Shown one piece after another: positions 1 through 8,096 of a DNA stretch of 64,000 nucleotides; position 1 is the stretch's first letter, and every line of letters starts with the position of its first letter. This DNA comes from Acidovorax sp. SUPP3334 (lineage in GTDB: Bacteria; Pseudomonadota; Gammaproteobacteria; Burkholderiales; Burkholderiaceae_C). The stretch lies in assembly GCF_030159055.1 (NCBI RefSeq), contig NZ_BQXQ01000005.1:1-64000 (forward strand), in the 5' to 3' direction. The notes under the pieces are model-generated. The model was not told the origin of the DNA and searched no databases. It worked only from the letters and a program-made list of their open reading frames with translations. Both the position numbers and the translations under genes were made by a program.

Positions 1-298
1 TCGGACATCTGCAAAACTCCCAGAAAACAAAATCTGATTTGTTGATTCTCAGGGGATCAAGCAACTAGCGGAACTGGCGAAAACCCAGTGTTCATGCGGG
101 TTGCCAGGGTTTTGCAGGGGCGACTACAAACAGAGAAGCGGAGGAAATCAGGGTGAGAGGGCTTAGTGCCGCTCGACTCCAATTGCGCAACGCAGCACTA
201 AAAATAGTATCACTGATGGAACTAGACTTTGGACGTTTAAACGCGACCAATCTATCGTGAAGTCAATATATCGCAATTGCCGAAGATGTCAGTCTCAT
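1..298. other. AT-rich intergenic DNA at window edge
   Basis: No supported gene. The stretch is AT-richer than the core genome and lies downstream of the sce7725-like gene. Around 84-118 it has a short inverted repeat, AAAACCC ... GGGTTTT, in a context that looks like the end of a mobile element. The other end is outside the window, so this cannot be tested here. Confidence 0.4.
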
Positions 299-1267
299 TC
301 AAAATCGACCAACAAGAACACCGCTCACGAGTTCCAAGTGATGCATCACCTCTAGTTGTTTATTTGTACCCAAGCTCGGAGAGTTGCCATTTTGTGCTCG
401 AGAAAGATAATCTTTCGCTGCTTCCGTCAATCCGAAACTGCTACCTTGCCTTTTGACGGCGCGTTCATACTTTCGAAGGGCTTCAAGAAATTTTCCATTA
501 TTATTTTTCACTTTCTGGTCGGTTTCGTCTGAGACGAAGTGCTCGACCCACAGTTCCTTGGAAGGCTTTTCTAAGTTGATGTAGCTCATGTGAAATGCGA
601 CCGCGCCGGGTGGCCCCCCTCCGTCGCTGGGCGTAGGCGGCAAAATTGTGTAGTCCGAGAACCCAGCTAGCCCCATAGACTTGTAGGTCAGATGGCGGTC
701 AGTGAAAAAATGCCGACCGACATAGTCGGCGTTTCGACTTTGGTGGGGAAATCTGTCTTCTACCCATACGCACTTGTTCAAGCCAACTAAGTTCATATTC
801 GCGGTCGAGGGACCTGGTCCTTTGAAAAACACGCGCTGAACGTTTACTTTGCTTAGCTGTTTAATGACAGCATCAAGATTTGCTAGAGAAGGCTGCACTA
901 CAAGCCCCACGGATTCGCCGCGGTATTCGTCATTGAAGGCTCCAATGATTTCTTGTGAGGTGCTTGTTGACAGCATAAGCGTGGCTCTTGTGGACGACCG
1001 CGTCTTGAGCTTTCCCAGCGCTCTCTGTCCCCATTCCCAACTTTGTTGGGACGTCAAACTTCGGAACTCTAAAAGTTCGGGGTTTACCACTATCCAATTT
1101 ATAAGCCCCTCGCCTTCGCACACGTCAAGGGTAATCCGCAAGGTTGAACTGTCTTGCTTGACCGGTTCAAACACTGCTTGAACTGCATCATCGCCAACAA
1201 GGGTGCCGGACAACTGACGAACTGCTAGCAATTCTTTTTGCTTGGCATAAAAGTAAGGGAAGTACAT
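299..1267 (-). CDS. sce7725/beta-protein-like family protein
   Basis: A 322-residue protein of unknown biochemical function. Its N-terminus (MYFPYFYAKQKELLAVRQL) matches what I recall of the sce7725 / 'beta family' proteins, which open with Y-P-Y...Q-E-L-A-L-R-E-L. The ATG at 1267 starts the protein on this conserved block and so is the natural start. I see no signal peptide, transmembrane segment or obvious catalytic motif. It lies 84 bp downstream of, and on the same strand as, the sce7726-like nuclease gene; the two families are named after adjacent genes in Sorangium cellulosum, so the pairing supports both calls. Base composition and codon use are AT-richer than in the housekeeping genes from 2.7 kb on, suggesting acquired DNA. 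A role in phage defence or another conflict system is inference only. Confidence 0.6.
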   Translation of the reverse strand: MYFPYFYAKQKELLAVRQLSGTLVGDDAVQAVFEPVKQDSSTLRITLDVCEGEGLINWIVVNPELLEFRSLTSQQSWEWGQRALGKLKTRSSTRATLMLSTSTSQEIIGAFNDEYRGESVGLVVQPSLANLDAVIKQLSKVNVQRVFFKGPGPSTANMNLVGLNKCVWVEDRFPHQSRNADYVGRHFFTDRHLTYKSMGLAGFSDYTILPPTPSDGGGPPGAVAFHMSYINLEKPSKELWVEHFVSDETDQKVKNNNGKFLEALRKYERAVKRQGSSFGLTEAAKDYLSRAQNGNSPSLGTNKQLEVMHHLELVSGVLVGRF

Positions 1268-1351
1268 TGGTTCACGATGATTTTGTTAATAACAAGCTCA
1301 TCATCACCGAAGATGATCCGTCGCGCCATAGCTAATTTTTTCTTCACCAAA

Positions 1352-2266
1352 TCAGAGGCTGATTTGAATTGTATGGAGCAATCGATTTTTTGCGACGCCT
1401 GACAAGTTTTCGCTCAAACCCAGTGTTCTTAGGCAAAACGGTAATCTACATAAAAAGGAGACAAGCTCTTCAGTTGCTGTGCGCTTGCGCAATTCTGAGA
1501 CCGCCAGTTCATGCGCTAACAACGGTGGAAGCTCTTGGAATCTTTCAAGAGCTTCGGCATAGAGTTGGCCTGCAGGCACTTCTCCTCGCCATTGGTGCGT
1601 TTTGGAAAGTACGTTCAAATATTCTTGTCTACGCAAAGTGCGAAAAATCGCCGCTGGATTTGTTGACGCAGCGTTAGAGGATGCGTCACGGACGACACTA
1701 AGTCTGCCTCTTTTTCCAAGGACCATCACACCTACCGAACTCGGTGCAATATTCATTACCTGTTGCGCAGCATCAGGGTGAGTCACCACGTTGACAAGAT
1801 CGAAGACTTGCAAATAGTCCTTGAGTTGCTCGGGTAGCCTCGCCAAAGAGTCGTACTCAGTCTTGATTTCGTACGCGGTGGACGTGCCATTGAAAACAGC
1901 TACATCCAAAATGCTGCTGCCTGTACGCAGCTCACTCACCATAGATGCAGTACGAGGAGAGTGCTTGGCAAACACTATCTTGCTGGCAATTTCATTCTTA
2001 TAGATGTACTCAAACCGATAGTCTTTATGCAGTCGCTCGTAAGCTAATTGCAGTACATGGCTCACAGAGGACGCTTGGCCAACCATCTGAGCTGCTTGCG
2101 ACACAGCAGTTGGGACGCACCCACGACTTAGTTCACCAAAAACTGGTCGGGTAAAAGCTCGTGCTAGTGCACGAAATTCTGCGATTGATAGGTGCGGAGC
2201 AAGCATTGAAGGAGCCGTATGTGAGGCACAGGGGCTTCGGTCTGATGACTCAGATTGTGACGTCAT
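1352..2266 (-). CDS. sce7726-like family protein, probable PD-(D/E)XK nuclease
   Basis: A 304-residue soluble protein resembling the sce7726 family. Near residues 118-140 it reads SILDVAVFNG...AYEIKTEYDS, an Asp followed about 13 residues later by E-x-K. This is the layout of the PD-(D/E)XK nuclease core, and helices rich in R/K and L follow it. The start used is the ATG at 2266; a second in-frame ATG at 2206 is possible, and neither has a strong ribosome binding site. It is the first gene of a two-gene unit with the sce7725-like gene. The likely activity is metal-dependent DNA or RNA cleavage; this rests on the motif and family resemblance, and the target is unknown. The gene is AT-rich compared with the core genes. 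Confidence 0.6.
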   Translation of the reverse strand: MTSQSESSDRSPCASHTAPSMLAPHLSIAEFRALARAFTRPVFGELSRGCVPTAVSQAAQMVGQASSVSHVLQLAYERLHKDYRFEYIYKNEIASKIVFAKHSPRTASMVSELRTGSSILDVAVFNGTSTAYEIKTEYDSLARLPEQLKDYLQVFDLVNVVTHPDAAQQVMNIAPSSVGVMVLGKRGRLSVVRDASSNAASTNPAAIFRTLRRQEYLNVLSKTHQWRGEVPAGQLYAEALERFQELPPLLAHELAVSELRKRTATEELVSFLCRLPFCLRTLGLSENLSGVAKNRLLHTIQISL

Positions 2267-2702
2267 TGATTGTTGTTATACAAAATTCGGCACAGTTCGC
2301 GGGTTCGGCGATGTCGGACTGGCCCCGCGTCAACGAGGGAGAGCCGTGCCTAAAAAAATGAAGATCAATACTCTCAAATTTTTTGCGTTCGATATGCTTA
2401 GATGCTTTCAATCCTGCCCAAAATCCAGGCATCGCGCTGCAACCCAATGCTGGCGCGGTTCCTGCGGGTTGTCCCTAGGGTTGTCCACAGAACGGCCCAC
2501 AGACCGCGGGCATAACTCGAGGTGGCAGCGCCAGGCAGATTCCGCAAGGCAGCACGGTTCAGCCGCAAAAGACTGTTAAAGCAGCCCCCGCATCAGAGAC
2601 AGTGCGCGACAAAAAAAGCGTTCAAACCCTTTGGCGCCGAAACACCTGGATACACTGCCGTCCTTTCCCAACCAACCCATCACAACACCAAGGACCGAGG
2701 GC
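2267..2702. other. intergenic transition from accessory to core DNA
   Basis: No convincing gene. Composition changes from AT-rich to GC-rich at roughly 2400-2450. A TTGTCCACA sequence near 2470 resembles a DnaA box with one mismatch, but it stands alone. The stretch must hold the promoter of the sce7726-like gene (minus) and of the gene at 2703 (plus), but I could not place either. Confidence 0.4.
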
Positions 2703-3398
2703 ATGGCAGCAACGCGGCACGCATTCGCATTTCCCATTAACGCATTGGCGCGCAACCGCTTCATGGCCGTGATCGCGGGGCTGGCATTGCTCGTGCTGGC
2801 CGCGGCCGCTACCGCCCCGCTGCCGGCTGCAGCCAAGGATTCGAACCAGAAGTACGGCAAGCGCCTGGTCGAGGTCTATGAGCTGCCCTCCGAGGCGTTG
2901 GCGAAGTTCGCGCAGTTCCAGGAAAAGAAAGGCGCCTCGAACGCCGGCAGGCCGCGCGGCGAGGCGCCGGACACGCAGCCGTGGACGGGCAGCGAGGTCC
3001 TCTCGCTGGGCACCAGCGGCAATCCCTACACGCTGGTGGTGCGCGTCTCGGGCGTGGCGCTGGCCGATGGCGATGCGGGCACGATGTGGATGGCCGGCTG
3101 GTCCATCGATGGCGCTTCGCGCACGGGCCTGGTGCCCCAGGTATCGGCCACCGGCGTGCGGGCGGGGCAGCCGGTGGAGATGGTGGGTGCCGGTGCGCCG
3201 CTGAGCTTCAAGGAAGACCGCAAGGTGCAGCCGGTGCTGGAGTTCGCCAGCTCGCGCAATGTGCGCATCGACCGCGTGCGGCTCGAGGTGTGGTCGGGCA
3301 TCCGCCCGTCCACGTTCCTGGAGCTTTTCATGTCGTGGATTCCGATGTTCACGGGCGTCGTTTTTCTGGCGCTGGTGTGGTGGTGGCGCCGCCGCTAG
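2703..3398 (+). CDS. exported membrane-anchored protein of unknown function
   Basis: A 231-residue protein I do not recognise. The ATG at 2703 is chosen because it gives a typical export signal: basic residues, a hydrophobic core (IAGLALLVLAAAATAPLPAAA) and a likely Ala-x-Ala cleavage site near residue 45. The middle is a soluble beta-rich region with many short V/G/T strands. The C-terminus has one hydrophobic helix (FTGVVFLALVWWW) followed by three arginines, as expected for a segment anchored in the inner membrane with its tail in the cytoplasm. The bulk would then be periplasmic. It is convergent with the Sel1 gene, with only 16 bp between stop codons. No enzymatic motif is visible. Confidence 0.6.
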   Translation: MAATRHAFAFPINALARNRFMAVIAGLALLVLAAAATAPLPAAAKDSNQKYGKRLVEVYELPSEALAKFAQFQEKKGASNAGRPRGEAPDTQPWTGSEVLSLGTSGNPYTLVVRVSGVALADGDAGTMWMAGWSIDGASRTGLVPQVSATGVRAGQPVEMVGAGAPLSFKEDRKVQPVLEFASSRNVRIDRVRLEVWSGIRPSTFLELFMSWIPMFTGVVFLALVWWWRRR

Positions 3399-3414
3399 GC
3401 GGGCCCTGCCTGCA

Positions 3415-4407
3415 TCACAGCTCTAGCGGCTGGCCGGGCTTCCAGGCATCGGCACGGCGCCGCGCTTCGGCGATGTCGGCGGGGGGCATGGTGGTGGCCA
3501 GCTTGTTCAGCGTGCCGCTGGCCCAGAAGGCCCCGTGGCGCGGCGGGGTGAGCATGTCTTCGGACGGTTGGCCGGCGCTGGCGCGGTTGGCCAGCTCCAG
3601 AAGCATGTAGGCGGGTATGGGGCGCTGGCTGACCATGTCGCCGCCGCGCGCGTAGAGCGCGCCCAGGCTGTACAGCCCTGCGGGATAGCCCTGGCGCGCC
3701 GCCCGCAGAAACCAGTTCTCGGCCAGCGACATCTGGCGCGGTTCGTCCAGGCCCAGTTCGTAGATGGCGCCCAGCCGTACGGCGGCCAGGCCTGAGCCGA
3801 GGTTGGCGGCCTTGGTGAGCCATTGCATGGACTCGGCGTGGTCTTTGGGGATGTCGTAGCCATCGTTCAGCATGGCCGACAGCAGCACCATGGCGCGCAC
3901 GTCGCCTTGGGTGGCCATGGCCCTCACGGTGGGCAGCGCGGCCAGGCCCTGGTTGCGGCGCCATTGCGATTCGGCGGCGGCCAGGCGCGCTTTCTGGTCC
4001 AGGTCTTCGCGCTCCACGGCGACTTGCTGGGCGCGCGCCTCGCTCTCGGCACGGGCGGCACGCTCGGCGGCTTTGTCTTTGTCGTGGCTCCACTTCCAGC
4101 CCATGAGCGCGGTCACCAGGGCGGCGGTGCCGGCCATGGCGATCAGTCCCCACGGCCGTTCGCGGGGCGGCGCTGGTCGGTACGCGGGGGCGTCGTCAGA
4201 TTTTGGCCGGCCGCCAGCGGTGCGCGGTGCGGTGGGCTGGGCCTGCACCTTGTCGTAGGCGACTTCGCAGCGCGGGCATTGCCAGGCGGGTGCGGTGTCG
4301 GTGGCCTGACGAACGCAGTGGCAGCGCGGGCAGGTGCGCGCTGCAGTCGTGCTGCGCGCGGCTTCGGGCGTCTCGATCGGTGCGAGCGAAAAATCGGGTG
4401 CGTTCAC
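3415..4407 (-). CDS. zinc-ribbon / Sel1-repeat membrane protein
   Basis: A 330-residue protein. Residues 24-45 form a CPRC...CPRC zinc ribbon. A charged Pro-rich linker follows, then a single transmembrane helix (PWGLIAMAGTAALVTALMGW), a coiled-coil-like Ala/Glu/Arg stretch, and in the C-terminal half Sel1-type TPR repeats (A-x2-L-G-x-I/L-Y pattern, for example AAVRLGAIYELG and GLYSLGALYARGG). Sel1 repeats usually scaffold protein-protein contacts. The start is GTG at 4407, supported by AGGAGG nine bases upstream. The likely role is an inner-membrane scaffold; the partner is unknown. A copy of the ATAGC-cored repeat (4482-4538) separates it from the rluE-type gene. Confidence 0.7.
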   Translation of the reverse strand: MNAPDFSLAPIETPEAARSTTAARTCPRCHCVRQATDTAPAWQCPRCEVAYDKVQAQPTAPRTAGGRPKSDDAPAYRPAPPRERPWGLIAMAGTAALVTALMGWKWSHDKDKAAERAARAESEARAQQVAVEREDLDQKARLAAAESQWRRNQGLAALPTVRAMATQGDVRAMVLLSAMLNDGYDIPKDHAESMQWLTKAANLGSGLAAVRLGAIYELGLDEPRQMSLAENWFLRAARQGYPAGLYSLGALYARGGDMVSQRPIPAYMLLELANRASAGQPSEDMLTPPRHGAFWASGTLNKLATTMPPADIAEARRRADAWKPGQPLEL

Positions 4408-4481
4408 GGCTCCATTCCTCCTGGGGGGCGATTGTCGTGTGCCGGCAGGGCTTCAAAACGCAACGGCACGGCATTTTGATG

Positions 4482-4538
4482 AAAAAGGCCTCCAGCGCAA
4501 TAAAGACTAGGGCATTATGCTATCAAAATAATAGTAAC
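4482..4538 (+). repeat. ATAGC-cored short interspersed repeat, copy 1
   Basis: A GGCCTCCAGCGCAATAAA block is followed by a GCTAT-N6-AATAG core. At least seven other copies occur in the window, so this is a dispersed intergenic element. This is the best-preserved copy and I use it as the reference. Confidence 0.8.
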
Positions 4539-4544
4539 GGCGAT

Positions 4545-5216
4545 TCAGGCCGCAGGGTTGCCGTCCGCCGCAGCGGTCTGCCAGGTGCCGGGCGCCAAGC
4601 CGTCGAGCGAATACGGTCCGATGGCCGCGCGGATCAGCCGCAGCGTCGGCAGGCCGACGGCGGCGGTCATGCGCCGCACCTGCCGGTTGCGGCCTTCCTT
4701 GATCGCCAGCTCGATCCAGGCGGTGGGAATGCTCTGGCGCACGCGGATGGGCGGGTCGCGCTCCCATACGGCGGGCGGGGGCTCCATGCGGCGCGCGCGG
4801 GCGGGGCGGGTGGGGCCGTCGTTCAGCGTGACGCCGCTGCGCAGGGCGGCGAGCGCGGCCTCGTCCGGTGTGCCTTCGACCTGCACCCAGTAGGTTTTCT
4901 CCATCTTGAAGCGAGGGTCGGCGATGCGGGCCTGCAGCGCGCCGTCGCTGGTGAGCAGCAGCAGGCCTTCGCTGTCGGCATCGAGCCGGCCGGCCACGTA
5001 CACGCCGGGCACGTCGATGAAGCCCTGCAGCCCTTGCCAGCGGCCTTCGGGCGTGAACTGGCTCAGCACGCCATAGGGTTTGTTGAAGCGGATGAGTTGG
5101 GGCGCCGCCGCTGCGGGCGCAGCCGTTGTCGCGGGCCAGGCGGGCGGGCGTGGCGTCAAGGGCCGTGGCGGGCGCGAGGGTTTCGGTGCGCGGGCAGCGC
5201 GGGGCGGTATCGGCAT
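4545..5216 (-). CDS. rluE: 23S rRNA pseudouridine synthase, RluE type
   Basis: A 223-residue RsuA/RluB/E/F-family pseudouridine synthase, which isomerises a specific uridine in ribosomal RNA; E. coli RluE modifies U2457 of 23S rRNA. The catalytic block [17 protein letters not shown] carries the nucleophilic Asp. The family opening [14 protein letters not shown] and the C-terminal [11 protein letters not shown] motif are intact. There is no N-terminal S4 domain, which favours RluE over RsuA/RluB. The ATG at 5216 begins a Pro/Ala/Arg-rich tail of about 35 residues before the domain. It follows the small lipoprotein gene on the same strand with a 25-bp gap, so the two are probably co-transcribed. 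Confidence 0.85.
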   Translation of the reverse strand: MPIPPRAARAPKPSRPPRPLTPRPPAWPATTAAPAAAAPQLIRFNKPYGVLSQFTPEGRWQGLQGFIDVPGVYVAGRLDADSEGLLLLTSDGALQARIADPRFKMEKTYWVQVEGTPDEAALAALRSGVTLNDGPTRPARARRMEPPPAVWERDPPIRVRQSIPTAWIELAIKEGRNRQVRRMTAAVGLPTLRLIRAAIGPYSLDGLAPGTWQTAAADGNPAA

Positions 5217-5241
5217 GGGGCGGGCCAGAAGCGTGTGGCGA

Positions 5242-5427
5242 TCAGTCGCTGCCGCTGCCCACCACGGCGCGCACGCCGGCTGCGCCCACATCCACCGTCG
5301 TGCCCACCACGGCGGCGCCGACCTTGACGGTGGTGGCTACCACCGTCACTGCCGCATCGGCCACGGCCACCACGGCGCAGCCGCTGCAGAGCATTGCCGC
5401 CAGCGCGGCACCCAGAAAAGATCGCAT
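5242..5427 (-). CDS. small lipoprotein (NF038104-like)
   Basis: A 61-residue lipoprotein. The signal [17 protein letters not shown] ends in a lipobox whose Cys (residue 17) would be lipidated. The mature part is almost entirely Val/Ala/Gly/Thr with the quasi-repeat [23 protein letters not shown], which I recognise from a family of small proteobacterial lipoproteins of unknown function (NF038104). The ATG at 5427 is preferred over an upstream TTG because it places the signal correctly. It lies just upstream of the rluE-type gene on the same strand. The likely location is the outer membrane inner leaflet, or the inner membrane. Confidence 0.7.
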   Translation of the reverse strand: MRSFLGAALAAMLCSGCAVVAVADAAVTVVATTVKVGAAVVGTTVDVGAAGVRAVVGSGSD

Positions 5428-5613
5428 GGAAAACACCCGCAAAGGCCCGTGGCCTGAAGGCCGCGATTGTCGCCGCCGGCTGCGCGCGGGGGAATGGGCG
5501 CCGCGAAGTCTTTTAGAAAGTCGAGTGCGCTGCGTCGGCTCTGCGCAACGCGGCGGCAGAGGCGGGTGAGGGTGAGGGACGGTGAGGGTTCGTGTGCGGG
5601 CGGCGCAGCTTTT

Positions 5614-6567
5614 TCAGGCGGGCAGGAACAGCGCTGGGTCCACCAGGGCGCGGTTGAGCATCACGCCCCAATGCAGATGCGGCCCGGTCACGCGGCCGGT
5701 GGCGCCGACCGCGCCCAGGCGGTCGCCGGTCTGCAACTGGTCGCCCACCTTGGCGTCGATGGCGCTCAGGTGGGCATACACCGTGAGCAGGCCGCCGCCA
5801 TGGTCCAGCCAAACGGCGCTGCCGCTGAAGAAGTAATCGCCGGTGTCGATCACCCGGCCCGGCATCGGGGCGACCACGGCGGTGCCGGTGGCGGCGGCGA
5901 TGTCCATGCCGCTGTGCGGATTGCGCGATTGCCCGTTGAACACGCGCCGCAGTCCGAACGAGCTGGACCGGGAACCCGGCACCGGCACGTGCATGCGAAG
6001 GTCTCCTGGCTTGGGCAAGGGCGTGGAGAACGCCGCCGTCACCTGCTGCTGGTGTTCGCGCTCGCGCTCGAAGCGGGCGTTGTCCTCGGCCGAGAGGTCC
6101 ACGGTGCGCGGGGCGACCGTCAGGCGCTGTTCGCGGTATTTCTTGGGCGCGATGGTGTAGGGCACCTTGCGCGCCGCATCGCCTTCGGTGGCCGAGCCCC
6201 GAACGATGATTCCGGCCGGCCCGGGCTTGGCCGCGAGCGGAATGCCGACGATGGCGGTCCACTCGATCGCATCGCCCAGCACGAGCACCGGCACATTGCC
6301 GTCGCCTTCGTCCACATGCGCCACTGGGCGCGTGGCCGCGGGCCCCAAAGACAGGCGCGCCACGCCGCCCGGCACCTGCGATGCGCGGGGCCAGACGGCA
6401 GCAGAGGCCGCCGAAGACGACGGCGATGAAGATGGAGAGCGGGGCTGCGACGCAGTGCCGGCAGCCCAGGCCGGTGCGCGCCAGGCCAGCAAGCCCAGTG
6501 CGGCCAGCACGGCGGTGCGGCGGCTGAGGGCCTCGGAAAGAGAGGGGAGAGAAGGGTCGTTTGCCAT
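5614..6567 (-). CDS. M23 family metallopeptidase (LytM domain)
   Basis: A 317-residue secreted peptidase. The N-terminus has paired arginines (SRRTAVLAALGLLAW) followed by a hydrophobic stretch ending AWA, giving a possible Tat or Sec signal. The C-terminal 100 residues form a LytM/M23 domain with the zinc ligands in HSGMDIAA (H..D) and GPHLHWGVM (H-x-H). These enzymes cut peptide crosslinks in peptidoglycan, or act as activators of amidases if degenerate; here the ligands look intact. It is divergent from the GGDEF gene, with about 130-220 bp between them depending on the GGDEF start. ATG at 6567. Confidence 0.85.
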   Translation of the reverse strand: MANDPSLPSLSEALSRRTAVLAALGLLAWRAPAWAAGTASQPRSPSSSPSSSAASAAVWPRASQVPGGVARLSLGPAATRPVAHVDEGDGNVPVLVLGDAIEWTAIVGIPLAAKPGPAGIIVRGSATEGDAARKVPYTIAPKKYREQRLTVAPRTVDLSAEDNARFEREREHQQQVTAAFSTPLPKPGDLRMHVPVPGSRSSSFGLRRVFNGQSRNPHSGMDIAAATGTAVVAPMPGRVIDTGDYFFSGSAVWLDHGGGLLTVYAHLSAIDAKVGDQLQTGDRLGAVGATGRVTGPHLHWGVMLNRALVDPALFLPA

Positions 6568-6786
6568 GGCGCGGGCGTGGAATGGGACTGGAGGGAGCGA
6601 GAGTGAGAAGCCGGCAGTTTATAGACCGGCGCCCGCCCCCGGAGTTACCCTGCCTCCGCGCCGGGAGCATCGCCGGGCCGCACGGCCACAGGTACCATGG
6701 CCCGCATGCGCCGCGCCCTTGGGCCGGGCTGCGTGACCGGGTCTGCCGGCCGATCTCCCTCTTTCTTTCTTATCCACCATCCGACC

Positions 6787-8013
6787 ATGACTGGCGGCCA
6801 CACCCATCTCTCGCCCACGCTGGAATCCCCCGCGCGGCGCGCCACCGATGGCAGCGTGCAGGGGGCTTCGGGCCTCTCGGGTGCGCTCGGCCGTGCAGTG
6901 CTCGGCCCGAGCCAGCAGATGCGCGTGCACATGTCGCAGTGCCTGATCGCGCTGGGCCTGCTGTGCCTGCTGGCCATCGTGCAGCACGCGGAAGTCATGC
7001 TGGGCCTGATCGACGCGCGGCAGTCGCACCTGCTGACGGCCTACACCCTGGGCACCAGCCTCGTGTGCTGCGTGCTGGTGCGCAGCGGGCAGGCACGCCG
7101 GTTCGCCCCGCGCGATCCCGCGCTCACCATGGTGCAGGCGCTGCTGGCCGTCACGGCGCTGGGCTGGTCGTATGCGATCACCGGGCCCGCGCGCGGCGCG
7201 CTGCTGGCTTTGCTGGCGCCGCTGTTCTTGCTGGGCGGAATGTTCCAGTTGCGGGCGGGGCAAACCCGCGCGCTGATGGGGTACTGGCTGGTGCTCGTCA
7301 CCGCCGTCATGCTGTGGCGCACCTCGGGCGATGCGCCCCGGTATGACCCGCGCGTGGAGGTCATCCATTGGGCGTTTTCGCTCATCGTGGTGACGGCCGT
7401 GGCGGCCCTGGCCATCCGGATCAGCACGCTGCTCACCCGGCTGGCGGCGCAGAAAGCCTCGCTCACCGAAGCGCTGGAAACCAGCCGCAAGCTCGCCGAG
7501 CACGACGCGCTGACGGGGCTTCTCAACCGGCGCGGCATGGCCGGCCTGCTGACGCTGCACTGGACGGTGGGCGCCACGGCGCAGGTGCCCGGCGGGGCGA
7601 AAGGCCAGGCCAGCGGCGCACCCATGGCGATCGCCATGATGGACATCGACCTTTTCAAGCACGTCAACGACACCCACGGGCATGCCGTGGGCGACGCGGT
7701 GCTGCAGCGCTTTGCCGCGATCGCCCAGGCCGGCGTGCGAGGGCGCGACGTGCTGTCGCGCTGGGGCGGTGAGGAGTTTCTGCTGCTGATGCCCGGCACC
7801 GGCCGCGACGGCGCCATGCGCGTGCTGGAGCGGCTGCGCGGCCAGATCGCCCGGGGCGAGTTCGGCGCGCTGGCACCCGGGCTGGAGTTGACCTTTTCCG
7901 CAGGCGTGGCGGAGCGCCAGGCAGGCGAGCCTTATGACGCGGCCGTGGAGCGGGCCGACAAGGCGCTTTACCGCGCCAAGCACAACGGGCGCAACTGTTT
8001 CGAAGCCGGCTGA
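6787..8013 (+). CDS. membrane diguanylate cyclase (GGDEF domain)
   Basis: A 408-residue protein that makes cyclic di-GMP from two GTP. The N-terminal half has about five to six hydrophobic helices, a membrane sensor module without a recognisable ligand domain. A short coiled stretch leads into a C-terminal GGDEF domain. The active loop is RWGGEEF near residue 325. Exactly five residues upstream is RGRD, the RxxD inhibitory site for product feedback, so an active, feedback-controlled cyclase is expected. There is no EAL domain. The start is uncertain: ATG at 6787 is used, ATG at 6697 is in frame, and neither has a clear ribosome binding site. It is divergent from the M23 gene. Confidence 0.85.
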   Translation: MTGGHTHLSPTLESPARRATDGSVQGASGLSGALGRAVLGPSQQMRVHMSQCLIALGLLCLLAIVQHAEVMLGLIDARQSHLLTAYTLGTSLVCCVLVRSGQARRFAPRDPALTMVQALLAVTALGWSYAITGPARGALLALLAPLFLLGGMFQLRAGQTRALMGYWLVLVTAVMLWRTSGDAPRYDPRVEVIHWAFSLIVVTAVAALAIRISTLLTRLAAQKASLTEALETSRKLAEHDALTGLLNRRGMAGLLTLHWTVGATAQVPGGAKGQASGAPMAIAMMDIDLFKHVNDTHGHAVGDAVLQRFAAIAQAGVRGRDVLSRWGGEEFLLLMPGTGRDGAMRVLERLRGQIARGEFGALAPGLELTFSAGVAERQAGEPYDAAVERADKALYRAKHNGRNCFEAG

Positions 8014-8096
8014 GGAGGGGGGGCACGGCATCGCCCGGTCGAGTTGGAGGCGTGGGCTTACAAAAGGTGTGCAAGGCGGCACCCACAATCGCGCAC

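Noticed and set aside
2462-2500. TTGTCCACA, a DnaA-box-like site, as a replication origin
   Set aside because: A single imperfect box without clustering, an AT-rich unwinding element or dnaA/repA nearby.
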